Assembly (NCBI GenBank): GCA_000442125.1
Contig: KE546965.1
Coordinates: forward strand, 1,860,001-1,924,000
Direction: 5' to 3'
Source: Opeltia flavorubescens
Lineage: Eukaryota > Ascomycota > Lecanoromycetes > Teloschistales > Teloschistaceae
Length of the DNA: 64,000 bases
Under the pieces are notes generated by a model. That model ran no database searches. It was not told where the DNA came from and worked only from the letters and a program-made list of their open reading frames with translations. The position numbers and the translations under genes were made by a program. This document shows, piece by piece, positions 23,062-35,221 of this stretch. How positions within the stretch are numbered: position 1 is the stretch's first letter; each line of letters opens with the position of its first letter.

Positions 23062-24499
23062 ATGGCTGCGATTCCAACAGCGGAAGCTCAAGCAAATACA
23101 CTGCCTGATCCTGAGTCTTCAAACTCTCCTTAGAAAGAGAGACTCTGCAGCCTGCCATGCGAATTACAGTCAAAGTCAGGATCTCGAGACCTACAGAGCT
23201 TGCAGATACCCTTCCGATTTTTCGATAGTATCCTTCCTGAGTTCCGGAGTAATAAACTTCAGATTCCAATATGGTATGACCCGCATCAAGGACCTTCAGC
23301 CACCTGGAGAGCGCGGAAAAATCAGATCGGGAAGAAGATCGAGACGTACCAAGAGTGGTTGTTGAGGTCTCTACGGGGCCCCAAGATTGGAATTACACGC
23401 GACCTTAATCCTCAATTCCGCCAGAGACTTGAGAAAGCGAAATCGTTAAAACAAGCACACGAGAACAATCCAAACCAGCCGCTGCACATTCCGGCCCAGC
23501 GAAGTATGCTTGACGCAATAGGTAAAGCTCCAGCAAAGAAGAAAGCCAAGAAGGGCGATCGCGAACATCAGAACCAGACTGAACGCAAGGGTGATGAACC
23601 AAACGAAAGCCGCGAGGATGCAAAGCCATCTGCGATCTCGATGAAATTAAGCCCAGATCAGTCAATGCAAATCCCGTTCAATCCTAGTAAACTTGATGAT
23701 GCGAAAACCTCAGATCCCAAAAAGGAGAAGAAAAATAACCCACAATGTCAGTCCGAAGCCAAAGCCCAGAAGCGGAAGCCCAACAAGAACGGTCGCTGGG
23801 GAGGTTTGGATATCAATAATCAAACACCTTTGCCCGACGATGTCCCGAAGTCCGAGGATCCAACGTGCACCATGTTACCTCAGCCGAATCAAGTAGTTGA
23901 TTCAATCAAAACGTTGAAGTGCCCGTCATGGATGCGGAGCGTGCAAGCTGCATCCAAAAGGTGAAGAGGTCAAAGGAACTTTCGCAAGAGCCCAATGGGA
24001 AACCTCAATTACGGCAGATTGACAATTGCTAAGGCCAGAAAGCAAGGAGCTGGAGCAGACACAAGGCTTCACGAGTGAAACGCGGAAACAATACTGCACC
24101 TTCGACAGATGACGACCAAAAACGAAAGGAAGAGGATTTTACCCCATCAAAGCATGAGGGAATCATCAAAGAAGCGAATCCTAAGACTGTCTATGATGTC
24201 GTCTCCACTAAACAGCAGCCTGATTTATTGGAGCGTGGGACAAGCGTCAATGGATATGTTCCTAAGGCCATCGCCAGCGCCAGTACCATAAACAGCAATC
24301 TTCATCGTTGAAGCCAGAAAGCGTCGAGAAAAAAGCTCCTGGAACCGGCGATGACAGCATCACCACAGAGCAGAAGTCTCATGATCAAGCAGAAGACGAG
24401 ATCGATATTAAACCTACACCGAAGCAAGAGATATCTTGGAATAAACCAAAGGGACTGTTCCAAGCAGAGTAACGTAGGTTGACTTCAATCCACCAGCTG
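23062..24499 (+). pseudogene. Interrupted 5' part of the GNAT-fold gene (or unresolved exons)
   Basis: This stretch looks protein-coding on the plus strand but is not one frame. From ATG 23062 the frame meets TAG at 23131, then reads on as a plausible charged protein (LPEFRSNKLQIPIWYDPHQGP, IGKKIETYQEWLLRSLRGPKIG) to a TGA at 23962. From about 23909 a second frame looks coding up to TAA 24030. Open, charged sequence continues in that frame to a TGA near 24310, then in a third frame to TAA 24470, which is the frame of the intact downstream gene. Some breaks could be introns: CTCCTTAG ends at 23133, and a GTGAAG..CAAG pair around 23961-24046 would rejoin frames. Others may be real mutations or draft errors. 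I cannot decide between these, so I keep it separate from the intact part. Confidence 0.45.
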
Positions 24500-27400
24500 A
24501 TGACCACATTTGACAAGGACGCTATAGAAGATGCAGCCTTGGCAGACGTGTCCCTATCAGAGCAGAATGATGTTATGCACGATCACCAACACGCCCACTC
24601 TCAATCTCAACACGTAAACAAAACTGTAGTCAAAGCTACTGCTCCCTCTGAACCTTCAATTACCAAGGAAGGCAAAGCAGAGGACAGTCACATTGAAGCT
24701 GTCAAGATGGGCCCAAAAGGCGTACCAGGTAAGATTCTCATCCATACATCTCTTGTGTCTCCGAATGGTCATTGCAGATGTGCTTTTTGATGAAATCCCT
24801 TTTGCGACATGCACTGTGGTCCCTTCATTCAGATAATGCTAGGAAGAGATTGATGGACACTATTCTTGCTGCATCATGTCATTCACCTTTGCGTTTTCAC
24901 AAGGAATCACGATTCATCTTTCTTAAGCTTTTATCTGATATTGATTTTCATTGATAGCACCTTCCCGGCCCGCACAGAAACTTCAACCTCAAGTTCCTCA
25001 GTTTCTGAAGGATAAAGTCGCCGCCGCAAACCAGGCTTACAAGCTTGGGACAGACCTGAGGAAGCCGACTAGAACACTCATCCCGGATGGTCTTCACGCT
25101 CATAAGCCTTGCGATCCTCTACCGAAGCCGAGAGAGAGCCAAAGGAACCCTACTATGAAGGCGAATGGTGTTGCAAATGGCGTTCAGAGTCACCAAGCTC
25201 CTCAATCAACCGGTCCACATAACGCCTTGCGTCTCAAAGATTCTCACCTTGATGAAATTGATGACTCTGGTCCCAATGGCAAATGGGATGCTCACGATAA
25301 GTTGTCCAAGGAGTATCTAAATCGAAAGCCCGGTCCAGATCCCCTTGAGGGGTTCTTCAAACAGCATGGTATCAGAATACTGGAGCCAGAGTCCCATTGG
25401 GATTTTGATCTTGACCGCCCACGCCCGCGCAATGACATTGTCTTTTATGTGGCGCCCGCCCTCATCAACCGAAAAGAAAAGCAATTCATTCGAAAATCTG
25501 TAAATCCTGCCAGCAAGACAGAATTTCCGGACCTTACGCCGGGCGTACAATCTTCGCAGCAACCAGAGTGGGTCGCCCCACACAGAAGAGGGGTATACCA
25601 GCAAGAACAAGAGAGCTTCTCGCAGAAGCAAACCTTGTCTAGAGTGCCTGAAGTCAATTCTCAGATAAAGCCAGTGATCAATGAAGTGAAGGTTGTACCT
25701 GATGCACTCAAAGAAGACAAAGCGTCTTCAACTCCAATCGCAGTAGAAGCTGATCTTGCTTCTCGATCTACTTCATCTAAACTTACTCGTATTCATCTTC
25801 TCGCTGAGGACCAGCCAACAGGTCCTAAGCCGACTGGCATTCTGCGCTATTTTCGACCACTCAACGCGGCTCAGACTGAGCATCCGAAAGAACACACCCC
25901 GGCCCCACCGTCACCTCAGCGTGATCCTGTGCCTTCACCTCCACGAAAGGCAAATCAGGGCCATTTAGTCACACAAGGGGCAGAGTTTCTAGCTCATCTA
26001 GGAAATTGTGAAGTACTGAATCCTACAAAGAATTCCTCACCAAGCAACAATCTCATAGGAAAACCAATCTTACCAGGACCCAGTACCCACTCGTCTAGGG
26101 AGGCGAACATGACATCGAACAATGCTCAGCACAAGCAGGAGGACACACGTGCAGATACCCATGCACGTGCCCCCGTTCTTGATGAGATCGTTGCCGGGAT
26201 TGATGCAATGGAAGTCGCACGCCCGAGGTCTTCACGTGATAGCTCTAACGAATCGGTGCGCGGACGAAGAAATAGCAAGCTGGATGTCATATCTGTGAAT
26301 CTGAGCTTCAATGACGCATTCAAGGGTCGTAATGCTAGCGCTACGTCTTCGAAATCAGTGGTCGTCTTCGAGGGACGTCGTCCAGCTAACCCGTACAAGA
26401 CGGACGACTACCTGGGTGATTATGAGCCGGGCCAACTCCGGGGTTGGGATGGGAAAATGGCCCCAGCACCGGTGGAGTGGGACCGTCGCGATCTGTTTGA
26501 CTATCGCAAACCAGAACACCTAAAGAGCATCAAAAATTTCGTCATTGACCGCTACCTCAACTACAAGAATGGGAACTGCCCCCCACTTAAGGTAGATGAA
26601 CACCACTTCACTTCGGGTGCTTCACTTGCTGTAGGATTGGCACACTTCGGCCAGCCAATCGATGAAGCTGAACACTATCACATTGGAGCTCAAGATCCGT
26701 TCACGCTTAATAAGCTCCACCAAACGGCCAAAGAGTCCCAGAAGTATTTCGTGCGCCGATACGAGCGATTCTTTGGACCGGTAGTGAAGGTCAAACCGAA
26801 AAAACTTACCAAAGCCGAGGAAGAAGCAAATATGGCAGAATACAATGCCCTAATGGCAAAACCCAACCCATTCAAACCGATCATCAACATCTACGTTCGC
26901 CCGGCCCGCGTCATTGATCTTACTCAAATTCGACGTATCTATAACGAATGGACTGCAAAGTCAGTGGTGACCTCTGAACGCGGTGAGGTCACCGAATCTG
27001 AATGGCGTCTTCGCTACGATCAGTGTGAGGAAGAGAGATATCCCTTCATCGTTGCTGTCCTCCGTCATAAACATACTGCTCAAAGGACCGAGAAAATCGT
27101 GGGATTTGCTTACGCTGAGGACTTTGGCGGTGAGCGAGGCATGTGGCGCCTTACGTGTGAGCTCCAGTTCTACACCGACCCATCTGTTCTTCGACAGGGC
27201 ATTGGCAAGAATCTCGTGAATTTCGCCCTGCGCGCTCTGGATCCGTCTTTCGTGTATCACGATGCGATCCCGTACGTATACGACCGGGATGAAGCAAATC
27301 GCTATGATTGCGGTGGCGCCAGACGGATCCACTACACCATTATCTCGTTCCCATACAAGGATACGGAATCGAAATGGGTCTGGGACTGGTTGGCTCGCGT

Positions 27401-27561
27401 CTTTGAGTTTGAGAAGCAAGGGGATCTCAAAAACATTGGGTTGAAGGGCGATAGAGATGGACCGTGAGTTTTGCGATTCCAATGTAACGAGTTGCAAGCT
27501 AAGATGATCTAGGGTTAACTTGGCTTACTTGGTGAGGAAGAGCAACTGCACTTCCTGGTGA
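24500..27561 (+). CDS. Large protein with C-terminal GNAT (acyl-CoA N-acyltransferase) fold
   Basis: Intact model with exons 24500-24728, 24958-27463 and 27513-27561 (introns 229 and 49 bp), 927 residues; ATG 24500 is the first in this frame after a TAA. The first 500 residues are disordered and Pro/Ser/Lys-rich. A conserved block follows: NPYKTDDYLGDYEPGQLRGW, KSIKNFVIDRYLNYKNGNCPP, AEHYHIGAQDPFTL. The last 200 residues look like a GNAT domain: IYVRPARVIDLTQIRRIYNEW, KIVGFAYAEDFGGERG, CELQFYTDPSVLRQGIGKNL (acetyl-CoA loop-like RQGIGK). The substrate is unknown; such proteins are annotated only as N-acyltransferase-like. The true gene may begin further upstream (see the interrupted segment). 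Ending at TGA 27559, rather than after another splice, is the simplest choice. Confidence 0.7.
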
Positions 27562-28496
27562 GTGTCCCTACCATCAGTCGACGAATCCAAAGTCTTCTGG
27601 ATATCCTACCGGTACCCTCTGGTAAGTGAGTGCGATACTAGAGTCTTTGTTTGAGGTAATGACAGAAGAGATCAGGATATACTACACGTATCATTGGGCT
27701 TACAGCTCTGTGACGAAACGCAGTTTCGAGATAGGGGGACGACTTTCTAGCATCTTTTTCCAGCTATTCTTCAAACTCTCACTTCATTCAGCTTGCCGTA
27801 ATCCGTCAGACAACACCTCCTGGCGGTCCAAAGACGATTTCAACAACGGCAAGCTGATCATATTTTCAACCAGTTTTGATTCCCCGGCTCTGCATAATTT
27901 CTTGCATTAATACTCCAACATCCACTCATTCAGCAACAAACCTGTACTCAGGTGAAGATTCTACACGAGCACGAGACTACAACAGCAGTGATACACTGAC
28001 GAAGTTCGATGTATTCGAGATCAACTACTCTACAAGATTTTGCACTCATTTTCGGGTGAGATTTCTCCTTTGGTGTAAGATAGAACGATATGAACAATTA
28101 AGAATCAACCAACTCATACACTCAAGAGCGAGCAATTGACATATGAATACCGCTACGTTAAAGTGATAATGGTTGACCAGCTCTTCGTTTTTCATCTGCC
28201 GAGCTTAAATCCGGCTCTAGATACCAGCCCCGCAACGTCATCCCACTTCGTAACCTCTCTATAATCCTCCATCAACTGCCAAAGCAATTATCCGGTCAAG
28301 CCGTAGTTTCCCTACTAAACGTATCTAGCTTAGGAGGTCTCTGCTGGCGCCAGAGTCTTTGACAGATATGCAGCTCCCATACTTTATCACAGAGGCCCTT
28401 TCATTCTCTCAAATTGTCGCTACTCTTATCCTTCAGCAACCACCTTGAAACCTCGACTTCGGCTGTCACACAAATGCTGAAAGCCCAAACCCTCTC
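27562..28496. other. Intergenic, about 0.9 kb
   Basis: No coding or RNA signal was recognised. It holds the 3' flank of the GNAT gene and the promoter of the dioxygenase. Confidence 0.5.
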
Positions 28497-29664
28497 ATGA
28501 CCTCCTTTGTTACCGGCATGGAATCCCTTCAGAGTCCCTCGACAGCCTTCAAAGACCTTACCATTGACAACATAACTTCGAATACGATTCGAATTAGCTC
28601 TTGTGGTTCTTCGCCCCGTCTGACGTTCCTTATATCCCGCCTTGTTACCCATCTTCACGACTTTGCTCGTGAGAGTCGACTTAGCACCGAAGAATGGATG
28701 GCGGGCATTGAGTACCTGACGGAGGTTGGTAAGATGTGTAGCAGTTCGAGGCAGGTACTGGATCAATTCAGCTCAATTACGGAATTGCCATGCATGGAAA
28801 GCAGCTAACGTGCCCCAGGAGTTCATCCTCCTCTCCGATATTCTCGGGCTCTCTCTTCTCGTCGATTCGATCGCCCACCCTCGTTCTCCGCCTGCAACAG
28901 AAGGCTCTGTCCTCGGGCCTTTTCATACTCATGATCACCCACTTCTTGGTTCCGGGGATTCCCTTTCCTACGACGCGGCTGGAACAACTTGCCTTGTCCT
29001 TTGCAGCGTTGGCGATGCAAATGGCAATNGCATCTCAGACGTTGAAGTCGATATCTGGGAAACAGATTCCACAGGCCACTATGACGTGCAGTATGACAAT
29101 ATTCGTACCGATGGCCGAGGTGTCATGCATAGCGACCGAGAAGGCAAATTCTGGTTCAAGGGCATCGTTCCTGTTAGCTACCCCATACCGGATGACGGGC
29201 CGGTAGGGAAGCTACTTGGTTTGCTAGGTCGACATCCGTGGAGGCCTGCGCATATGCATTTCTGGATGCGGAAGAAAGGATGGGATTCGCTTGTGACGTA
29301 TGTTTAAAAGATTTCCGAATTGTTCTTAAGTCAAGCTTCATATCACGTGGGTTGATATATTGATGCTCACAACTTGGTGATCAGGGCTCTGTACATTTCT
29401 TCGGACCCTTACATCACGTCTGACGCTGTCTTTGGTGTGAAATCATCTCTTTGCATTTCGCCCGTGCCGGCTTCTCGATCTCTCGCTCAGAAATATTCCG
29501 TCGAAGAAGGGACACCTGTCATCCAGTACGACTTTGTACTTGTGAGAGAGGAGGAAGCGAGGAAGCTGAAGGTACAGCAAAACAAGGCGGCTATGGATCG
29601 TTTGGGAGAGGGGAGATGGAGAATAGAAGGGGAAGAAGGCTTGCCCGTTTTGGGTGTTGACTGA
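28497..29664 (+). CDS. Intradiol ring-cleavage dioxygenase (catechol/hydroxyquinol 1,2-dioxygenase)
   Basis: Three exons: 28497-28754, 28819-29297, 29385-29664 (introns 64 and 87 bp), 338 residues. The N-terminal dimerisation helices (LVTHLHDFARESRLSTEEWMAGIEYL) precede the beta-sandwich catalytic domain. The four non-haem Fe(III) ligands of the family can be placed: Tyr in GHYDVQY, Tyr in VSYPIPDDG, and two His in WRPAHMHF. GSVLGPFHTHDHP is also conserved. The enzyme inserts O2 between the two hydroxyls of a catechol-type ring to give a muconate-type acid, the ring-opening step in the 3-oxoadipate route for lignin-derived or plant phenolics. The sequence resembles hydroxyquinol 1,2-dioxygenases, but substrate choice is not decidable here. 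No signal peptide, so cytosolic. No pathway partner lies adjacent. One N at 29029 hides one residue. Confidence 0.9.
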
Positions 29665-31796
29665 GGAAGAGCAGTACGGCATTGGGGAGCAAGTGAGGTG
29701 AGGGGAATGAAGTGTGAATGCTGCCAATAAAAGGGCTATGCACCTTGGCATTGCATAGTCTCGGCAGCCGTCAACGTTTTCCGAACACATAGACCTATCA
29801 AGTTTGCAGACATCTTGGTCGTGAAGGGTGACTGGACCCCACACCCGCTCGAAGTCTCCATTCCCGTTCCCACTTATGGCGGTCAATTGGAGGGTCAGAT
29901 GCCATATTACTCTATAGTAATGTGATCAACTGAACGAGTGTGTTGCTTAATTTGAGAGTATCGGAGCGGTATCCTTCGGGAAGAGAGATGATAGGACAAG
30001 GATTCAACCTAGGTCCAAAGACCAAGACCATGATTGGGCGCCCGTTACCGCGCGTTTTAGCGCGAACCTTGCTTACCTCGGATTTCTATTACCTACCAGC
30101 CTTCCTCTCGTTTCGCAACCTCTGTGCAAGGTCCAAAACTCTCTACTAGCCCTATGCATCCTATCAATCACCCTTTCACTTTGATCAGCTCTGAGAATTG
30201 AAGCTGCCACTTGTTCAACTCTATTTTCGATGAGGATAACGACACAACGACACAACGACACGGTGTTCGAAATAGGGCTCAACGCACCTCTCCATACTTG
30301 GAAAAAGGATGGCTCCTTCGGGCGAATGCCGTCCGTTGATCTTGGAGGACACCACCAACTAATGGCCAAGACCGGCCCCGGCGGCCAAGCTTCCTTCCTC
30401 GTATACTGCCAACCATTCTCTCCAGCCTTCCACTTGCCCCCACTTGATTGGACCCTTAGTCCCCAGGAAAGCTGGAGCCGATCATACGCATATGCACGTC
30501 ATAGTAGTCGGTAAAGTAGTACGACCATTATGTGGCAGAGAAAGGCCGCAGAACCACGTCCGTAGAAAGCTCTACATGTCAATCCGTTCTAGGAAAAGCT
30601 GAGCGACAACGGGTGGTACTTCTTTACCGTTGGGGAAATGCACTTCCAACATATCACCAGCTGCGGTCATGGTCGTGGTGGATCAATAATCCCCGACGCG
30701 GATAAATATTCTCCTCGTTCACACACCACACCCGAGGGAAGAGCAATCATCTTACTGAGGTTTCCGAAATCACCGTACCCACGAAATTGCTTTCGCAAGG
30801 GTATGGTCCACGGGTTCATGGCCTGTCTCGTGGCATTGCTTGCAACAACCTCGTATATGTTCCTCGGAGACTTGCTTGCATATAAGATTCAGCGGTGTGA
30901 TCCAACCCGCGGAATCCTCGTGGACAGCCAAGAAAGATGGCTTCATGTCGAAAAGGTATCAGGCTGCATGGACTGAATGATACTGTGGTACGACAGTGCC
31001 TTATGCACCATCCCCGCATTTGCAAGCCGCTTCAATTATCTTGCCCGCCGAACTACCGGGTTGAGGACGCCGAAGCGGACGCATGACTCCTTCAAACCTT
31101 CTTTCAGAGTATCAATCCGTTTTCGCATTGCCTGTCATGACAACAAGCTTTCGGACTGGGTTCGTGTCAGCTCGCATGTTCTGGCATCACGTTAATTTAC
31201 AACCAGAAGCCAGCAGATAAAATCTCCTATTCCAATTATTGGAGCCAGCTGTAGGTACTTCCATAGCGGATCCCTCAATTGAGATCGCCGACTACTTTAC
31301 AACTACTGCGCAGGTACTCCCGTTGCGAGGAACATCCAATACATCGTCAGCCCCCACACCCAAGAAACAGGAGTTTGTCGATCATTGCATACCTTCGCCT
31401 CCTGGACCAGGCAGATGCTCACTTACTTCCGACAGCCCCGGCTCTCGGCCTTGGTTGGCTCTGCATAGCAAAACGTGATTCCTACAGGTTCATGTGGTGC
31501 TATGCATTCGATTCGTGCAACCACCTACGAAAGGAAGAACCTATGAATCTCGAGTGGTAGGATAGCATCTCGGATAATCTGGCTGTTGATGGTGTGGCCC
31601 TGTGGATCACCTGTTGGATAGCCATGGAGGGATTCCAAGCTCAATCTCTGGCAAATTATACAACGTATATAAATAGTCTTATTCGCCTTTCATCTTTCTC
31701 TTTGTTTTTAACAGAGGATCTACTTTCTGAGAGTGACATCCTCGCTTGATCCTGTTCAGTCTCTCGTTTGATAAATCCTTTCATCATTTGAGCAAC
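29665..31796. other. Gene-free interval, 2.1 kb
   Basis: No gene was recognised on either strand despite several short open frames (e.g. 30230-30514, 30638-30976), which lack domains. It includes a short ACGACACA-type tandem repeat at about 30237-30262. It presumably contains the promoter of the copper oxidase gene at its right end. Confidence 0.5.
31666..31675 (+). promoter_or_regulatory. TATA box of the copper oxidase gene
   Basis: TATATAAATA lies 131 bp upstream of the ATG and is followed by a pyrimidine-rich stretch (CTTTCATCTTTCTCTTTG), the usual arrangement of a strongly regulated fungal promoter. Confidence 0.55.
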
Positions 31797-34158
31797 ATGC
31801 GTAGTTTCCTATTCGTACTTCTGTGTCCAGTCTTCTCTTTGGCTGCCCCCCAAGTGGGACCAGACAGAAACCCCTTGGCCAAGAGTGGGACTCTGGATGG
31901 CGTTCCGCTGAGTGCTATTCCTGCGAAGCCTTCCGTATCACAAATAGTAGCGGCAGCCATCCCCCGTGATGGATGGACTGTCACTTGCGACAGTACGCAG
32001 GCCGGCAACAACTGCTCCAATGCAATTGACGGCAGCAACGTTACTTTCTGGCTCTCGGACTCGGCTGCTTCTCTTCCTCAATCAATCATTGTTGATATGC
32101 AAACGACTCACATCGTGGGCAACATTACCATACAGCCAAGGCAAGATGGGACTCCAGATGGTAACATTGGCCAGCATCAGGTATTCCTCAGGTTCGTACA
32201 GCTGCGAGAGTTGAAAGTCGAGTCTCTGATCTATTTACAGCGAAGATGGCACGAATTGGGGTAATCCCGTGGCTGTTGGCCGTTACTTTGACAGTTCAGC
32301 TCTGAAGACGTCGATCTTCACCCCTGGAAGTGCTCGTTATGTCAAGATCACTTCTCTTTCGGAGGCAGGAAACCGCGCTTCTGTCATGTCCATTGCCGAA
32401 GTCAACGTGTTTGATGCCACTGATCTTCCGCCATCTCCAGCAGTAGCAGGCTCCTGGGGTCTCACGATTGACATGCCCTTAGTACCGGTCAGTGCAGCTA
32501 TTGAATGGGCTACAGGCCGTCTACTCATCTGGTCATCATTCTCCTGGAATGGATTCTACGGTGCTAGCGGCCATCAGACCATTACGGCTAGCTATGATCC
32601 AATCACGCAATTGGTGAGCGACAAGGTTATCACTAACACGGACCATGACATGTTCTGCGAGGGTTTGAGCTTGGACTCCAACGGCAAAATTGTTGCTGTC
32701 GGAGGAAACTCCGATCGTGGGACTTCCATATATGACTCGACCTCTGATAGCTGGTCTGATGGCGGGGTGAGTACGGGTTTTGTCACGCTCCCGGGTCCCT
32801 GCAGATGCAGCGACCACTTTAGGAAATTCGTGCTGACCGAGCATAGGATTTGATCAAGCCTCGTGGCTATCAAGCTCAAGCCACCTTGTCCGATGGCCGC
32901 CTCTTTACGATTGGCGCGTCTTGGTCCGGTGGATCATCGACTGATAATCCCAAAGATGGAGAAGTCTATGACACAACTACTAATACCTGGTCAGCGCTCC
33001 CTGGCTGCCCCGTCGGTCCCATGCTCACTTCGGATCCGGAAGGTATGTCCTCCATGCTCTGTCTCCAACGATTAAAACGTCTAATCTATTCCAGATAAGA
33101 GTCTTGGACACATCTACAGAGGTGATAATCATGGCTGGCTCTTTGGATGGAAGAACGGTTCTGTCTTTCAAGCCGGTCCCGCCGTGGCCATGAATTGGTA
33201 CGGTACTGCTGGCATAGGATCGCAGACCGCAGCAGGAAGTCGGGCCAGCGACACAGATAGTATGTGCGGTAATGCCATCATGTACGACGCTGTGGCAGGC
33301 AAGATTTTGACCATAGGGGGAGCACCAAACTACGTTAGTAAGTGTGGCGTTTTCCATTCGGTGTGGTTTTCGTTGTTCGAGATATACGTCTTACAGATTG
33401 TCCCATCCAAGCCCCAGTCGCGTCGAACGAGTATCATGCTAATAATTACAGATTCGTACTCGACAGCAAACGCCCACGTTATCACACTCGGTGACCCTGA
33501 CACCCCACCGAGTGTTGCCACCATCAATTCCATGGCTTTCCCCCGGGCTTTCCACAACAGTATCGTACTTCCGGATGGAAAAGTGTTCATCACTGGCGGC
33601 CAATACTTCGCCGTTGGTTTCACCGACCAGACCCCTCAACTCATTCCCGAAATGTGGGACCCTGCCACTCAAGCCTTTACCCAGATGGCTCCCATCTCTA
33701 TCCCGCGCAACTATCACTCCACAGGCGTCCTCATGCCTGACGCCACTGTCGTTAATGGCGGCGGCGGCCTTTGCGGCGATGGCTGTGACACCAACCACCC
33801 AGACGCGCAGCTCTACTCGCCCCCCTACCTCTTCAATGCCGACGGATCCCTCGCCGCCAGACCTTCCATCGACAGCGTCAGCGCAGGCGAAGTAGCCGGT
33901 GGTGGCTCATTGACCATCACCACTTCTGGACCCGCAGTATCGAACTTCGCCCTCATTCGCCTCAGCAGCACGACCCATACAGTCAATACGGATCAACGTC
34001 GTATTGCACTCACGCCGGTTGTTGGTGAAGATGGCAGTTTCACGGTGACGATACCAGCGGATCCGGGGGTTTCGCTGCCGGGTTACTGGTATATTTTTGC
34101 GTTGACGGAGAGTGGGGTGCCGAGTATGGCGAAGTTTGTCAAGGTTACGATTGCTTGA
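31797..34158 (+). CDS. Secreted galactose-oxidase-type copper radical oxidase with N-terminal CBM32-like domain
   Basis: Five exons: 31797-32191, 32241-32766, 32847-33042, 33095-33337, 33452-34158 (introns 49, 80, 52, 114 bp), 688 residues. A signal peptide (MRSFLFVLLCPVFSLAAP) and pro-region precede a discoidin/CBM32-like module (GWTVTCDSTQAGNNCSNAIDG.., SARYVKITSLSEAGNR), then a Kelch propeller and a C-terminal immunoglobulin-like domain. All active-site residues of galactose oxidase have counterparts: Cys in DHDMFCEG and Tyr in PRGYQAQ (the thioether pair), stacking Trp in GASWSGG, Tyr-His in PRNYHSTG and His in SSTTHTV. Such enzymes oxidise primary alcohols to aldehydes with release of H2O2, outside the cell. 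Galactose oxidase is likelier than glyoxal oxidase given the CBM32-like module and Trp; the substrate is still inferred. Intron 4 is 3n and stop-free. Confidence 0.9.
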
Positions 34159-35221
34159 TCNGATTTGGGTATATGACTGATGACTGGGGGAAAGGTTTTT
34201 GGGTGTGATTCGTTGGTTTTTGCGGTTCTGGGTGGGTTATATGGGTGATGATGGGTGTATGCGTTGTGTCCTGATTGGCATTGTAATCATAATCTGATAT
34301 TTCACATTATTATCCTATATCGCCTAATTATGCCTATTTGAATAAGTGGTCATGTGAGCACTATGGCGGTTGCATTCTCGTGTCTTCGCAGTATGTGATA
34401 GTCTTTGGGAATATGGAATCACCAAAATATATGCTCATGCTCTCCTCGATTATTCATAGGCGAGCTTCGAATCGACTTTTGGAGTTGGAAGTTGGAGAGA
34501 ATTGAGATACAGTTTCGGCATAGTGCGGTAGATGGTCAAAAAGGTACTGTATACCAGACTGATACCACTTATTGTCCTTCATAGGATTTGCAGAACCTTG
34601 TCATGGCTGGTGGTAGAATACTTTCCCACGTGACATATATTGTGTATCAGATGGCGATCTTACTTAATGGACCTCGACAAATTGAACGATGAAAACTGAG
34701 CAAAACATATGAAAGGTGCCAATTTTGGGGTCAATACAATATAGTGTGTCGCAGATATGGTTGTGAGAAACTAGCCTTTAGTGGTATTGAGTCAGTCATT
34801 CTCTCACCAAGTTTGGATGAATATATACACCTAGATACAAGGACGCTAGGGTCGTTGTAACAGGATTGGTCGATGCTCAAATGGGTGTAGGGATACTGGC
34901 TGTTGTGAGACTTTAGTATGGAACACATGATGGGAGTGGACTATGGACGTGAGTTTCTCACGCTGGCAGCGCTTGCCAATCGAGTCACAATAACCATCAT
35001 TCTTAAATACCGACATCAACCATTTTGACAAATGATCTCGCAAAGGAAAGACTATCATACTATTATCATATTTTATGTTATTCTGATAATTGGGTATCTC
35101 AAATTCAGAGTGGAATCCCCGCCGAATTATTGTACAGCCGTCATTGTCATCTTCTCCGTGATATCTATGGTACATCTGGTTCGTCATAATGCTGGAGTCA
35201 CTGTGTAATTATTTCCAGAAT
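34159..35221. other. Intergenic, convergent 3' ends, about 1.06 kb
   Basis: AT-rich tail-to-tail interval with one N at 34161. No gene or RNA was recognised. Confidence 0.5.

Noticed and set aside
24951-27467. GNAT protein as a single 838-aa exon
   Set aside because: It begins inside an intron (no ATG) and ends at a splice donor; flanking exons extend it both ways.
28401-28766. 121-aa basic frame antisense to the dioxygenase 5' exon
   Set aside because: Shadow of exon 1 and its leader; the sense strand carries the conserved dioxygenase N-domain.
30237-30262. ACGACACA short tandem repeat
   Set aside because: About three copies only; trivial microsatellite, not a CRISPR or structured element.
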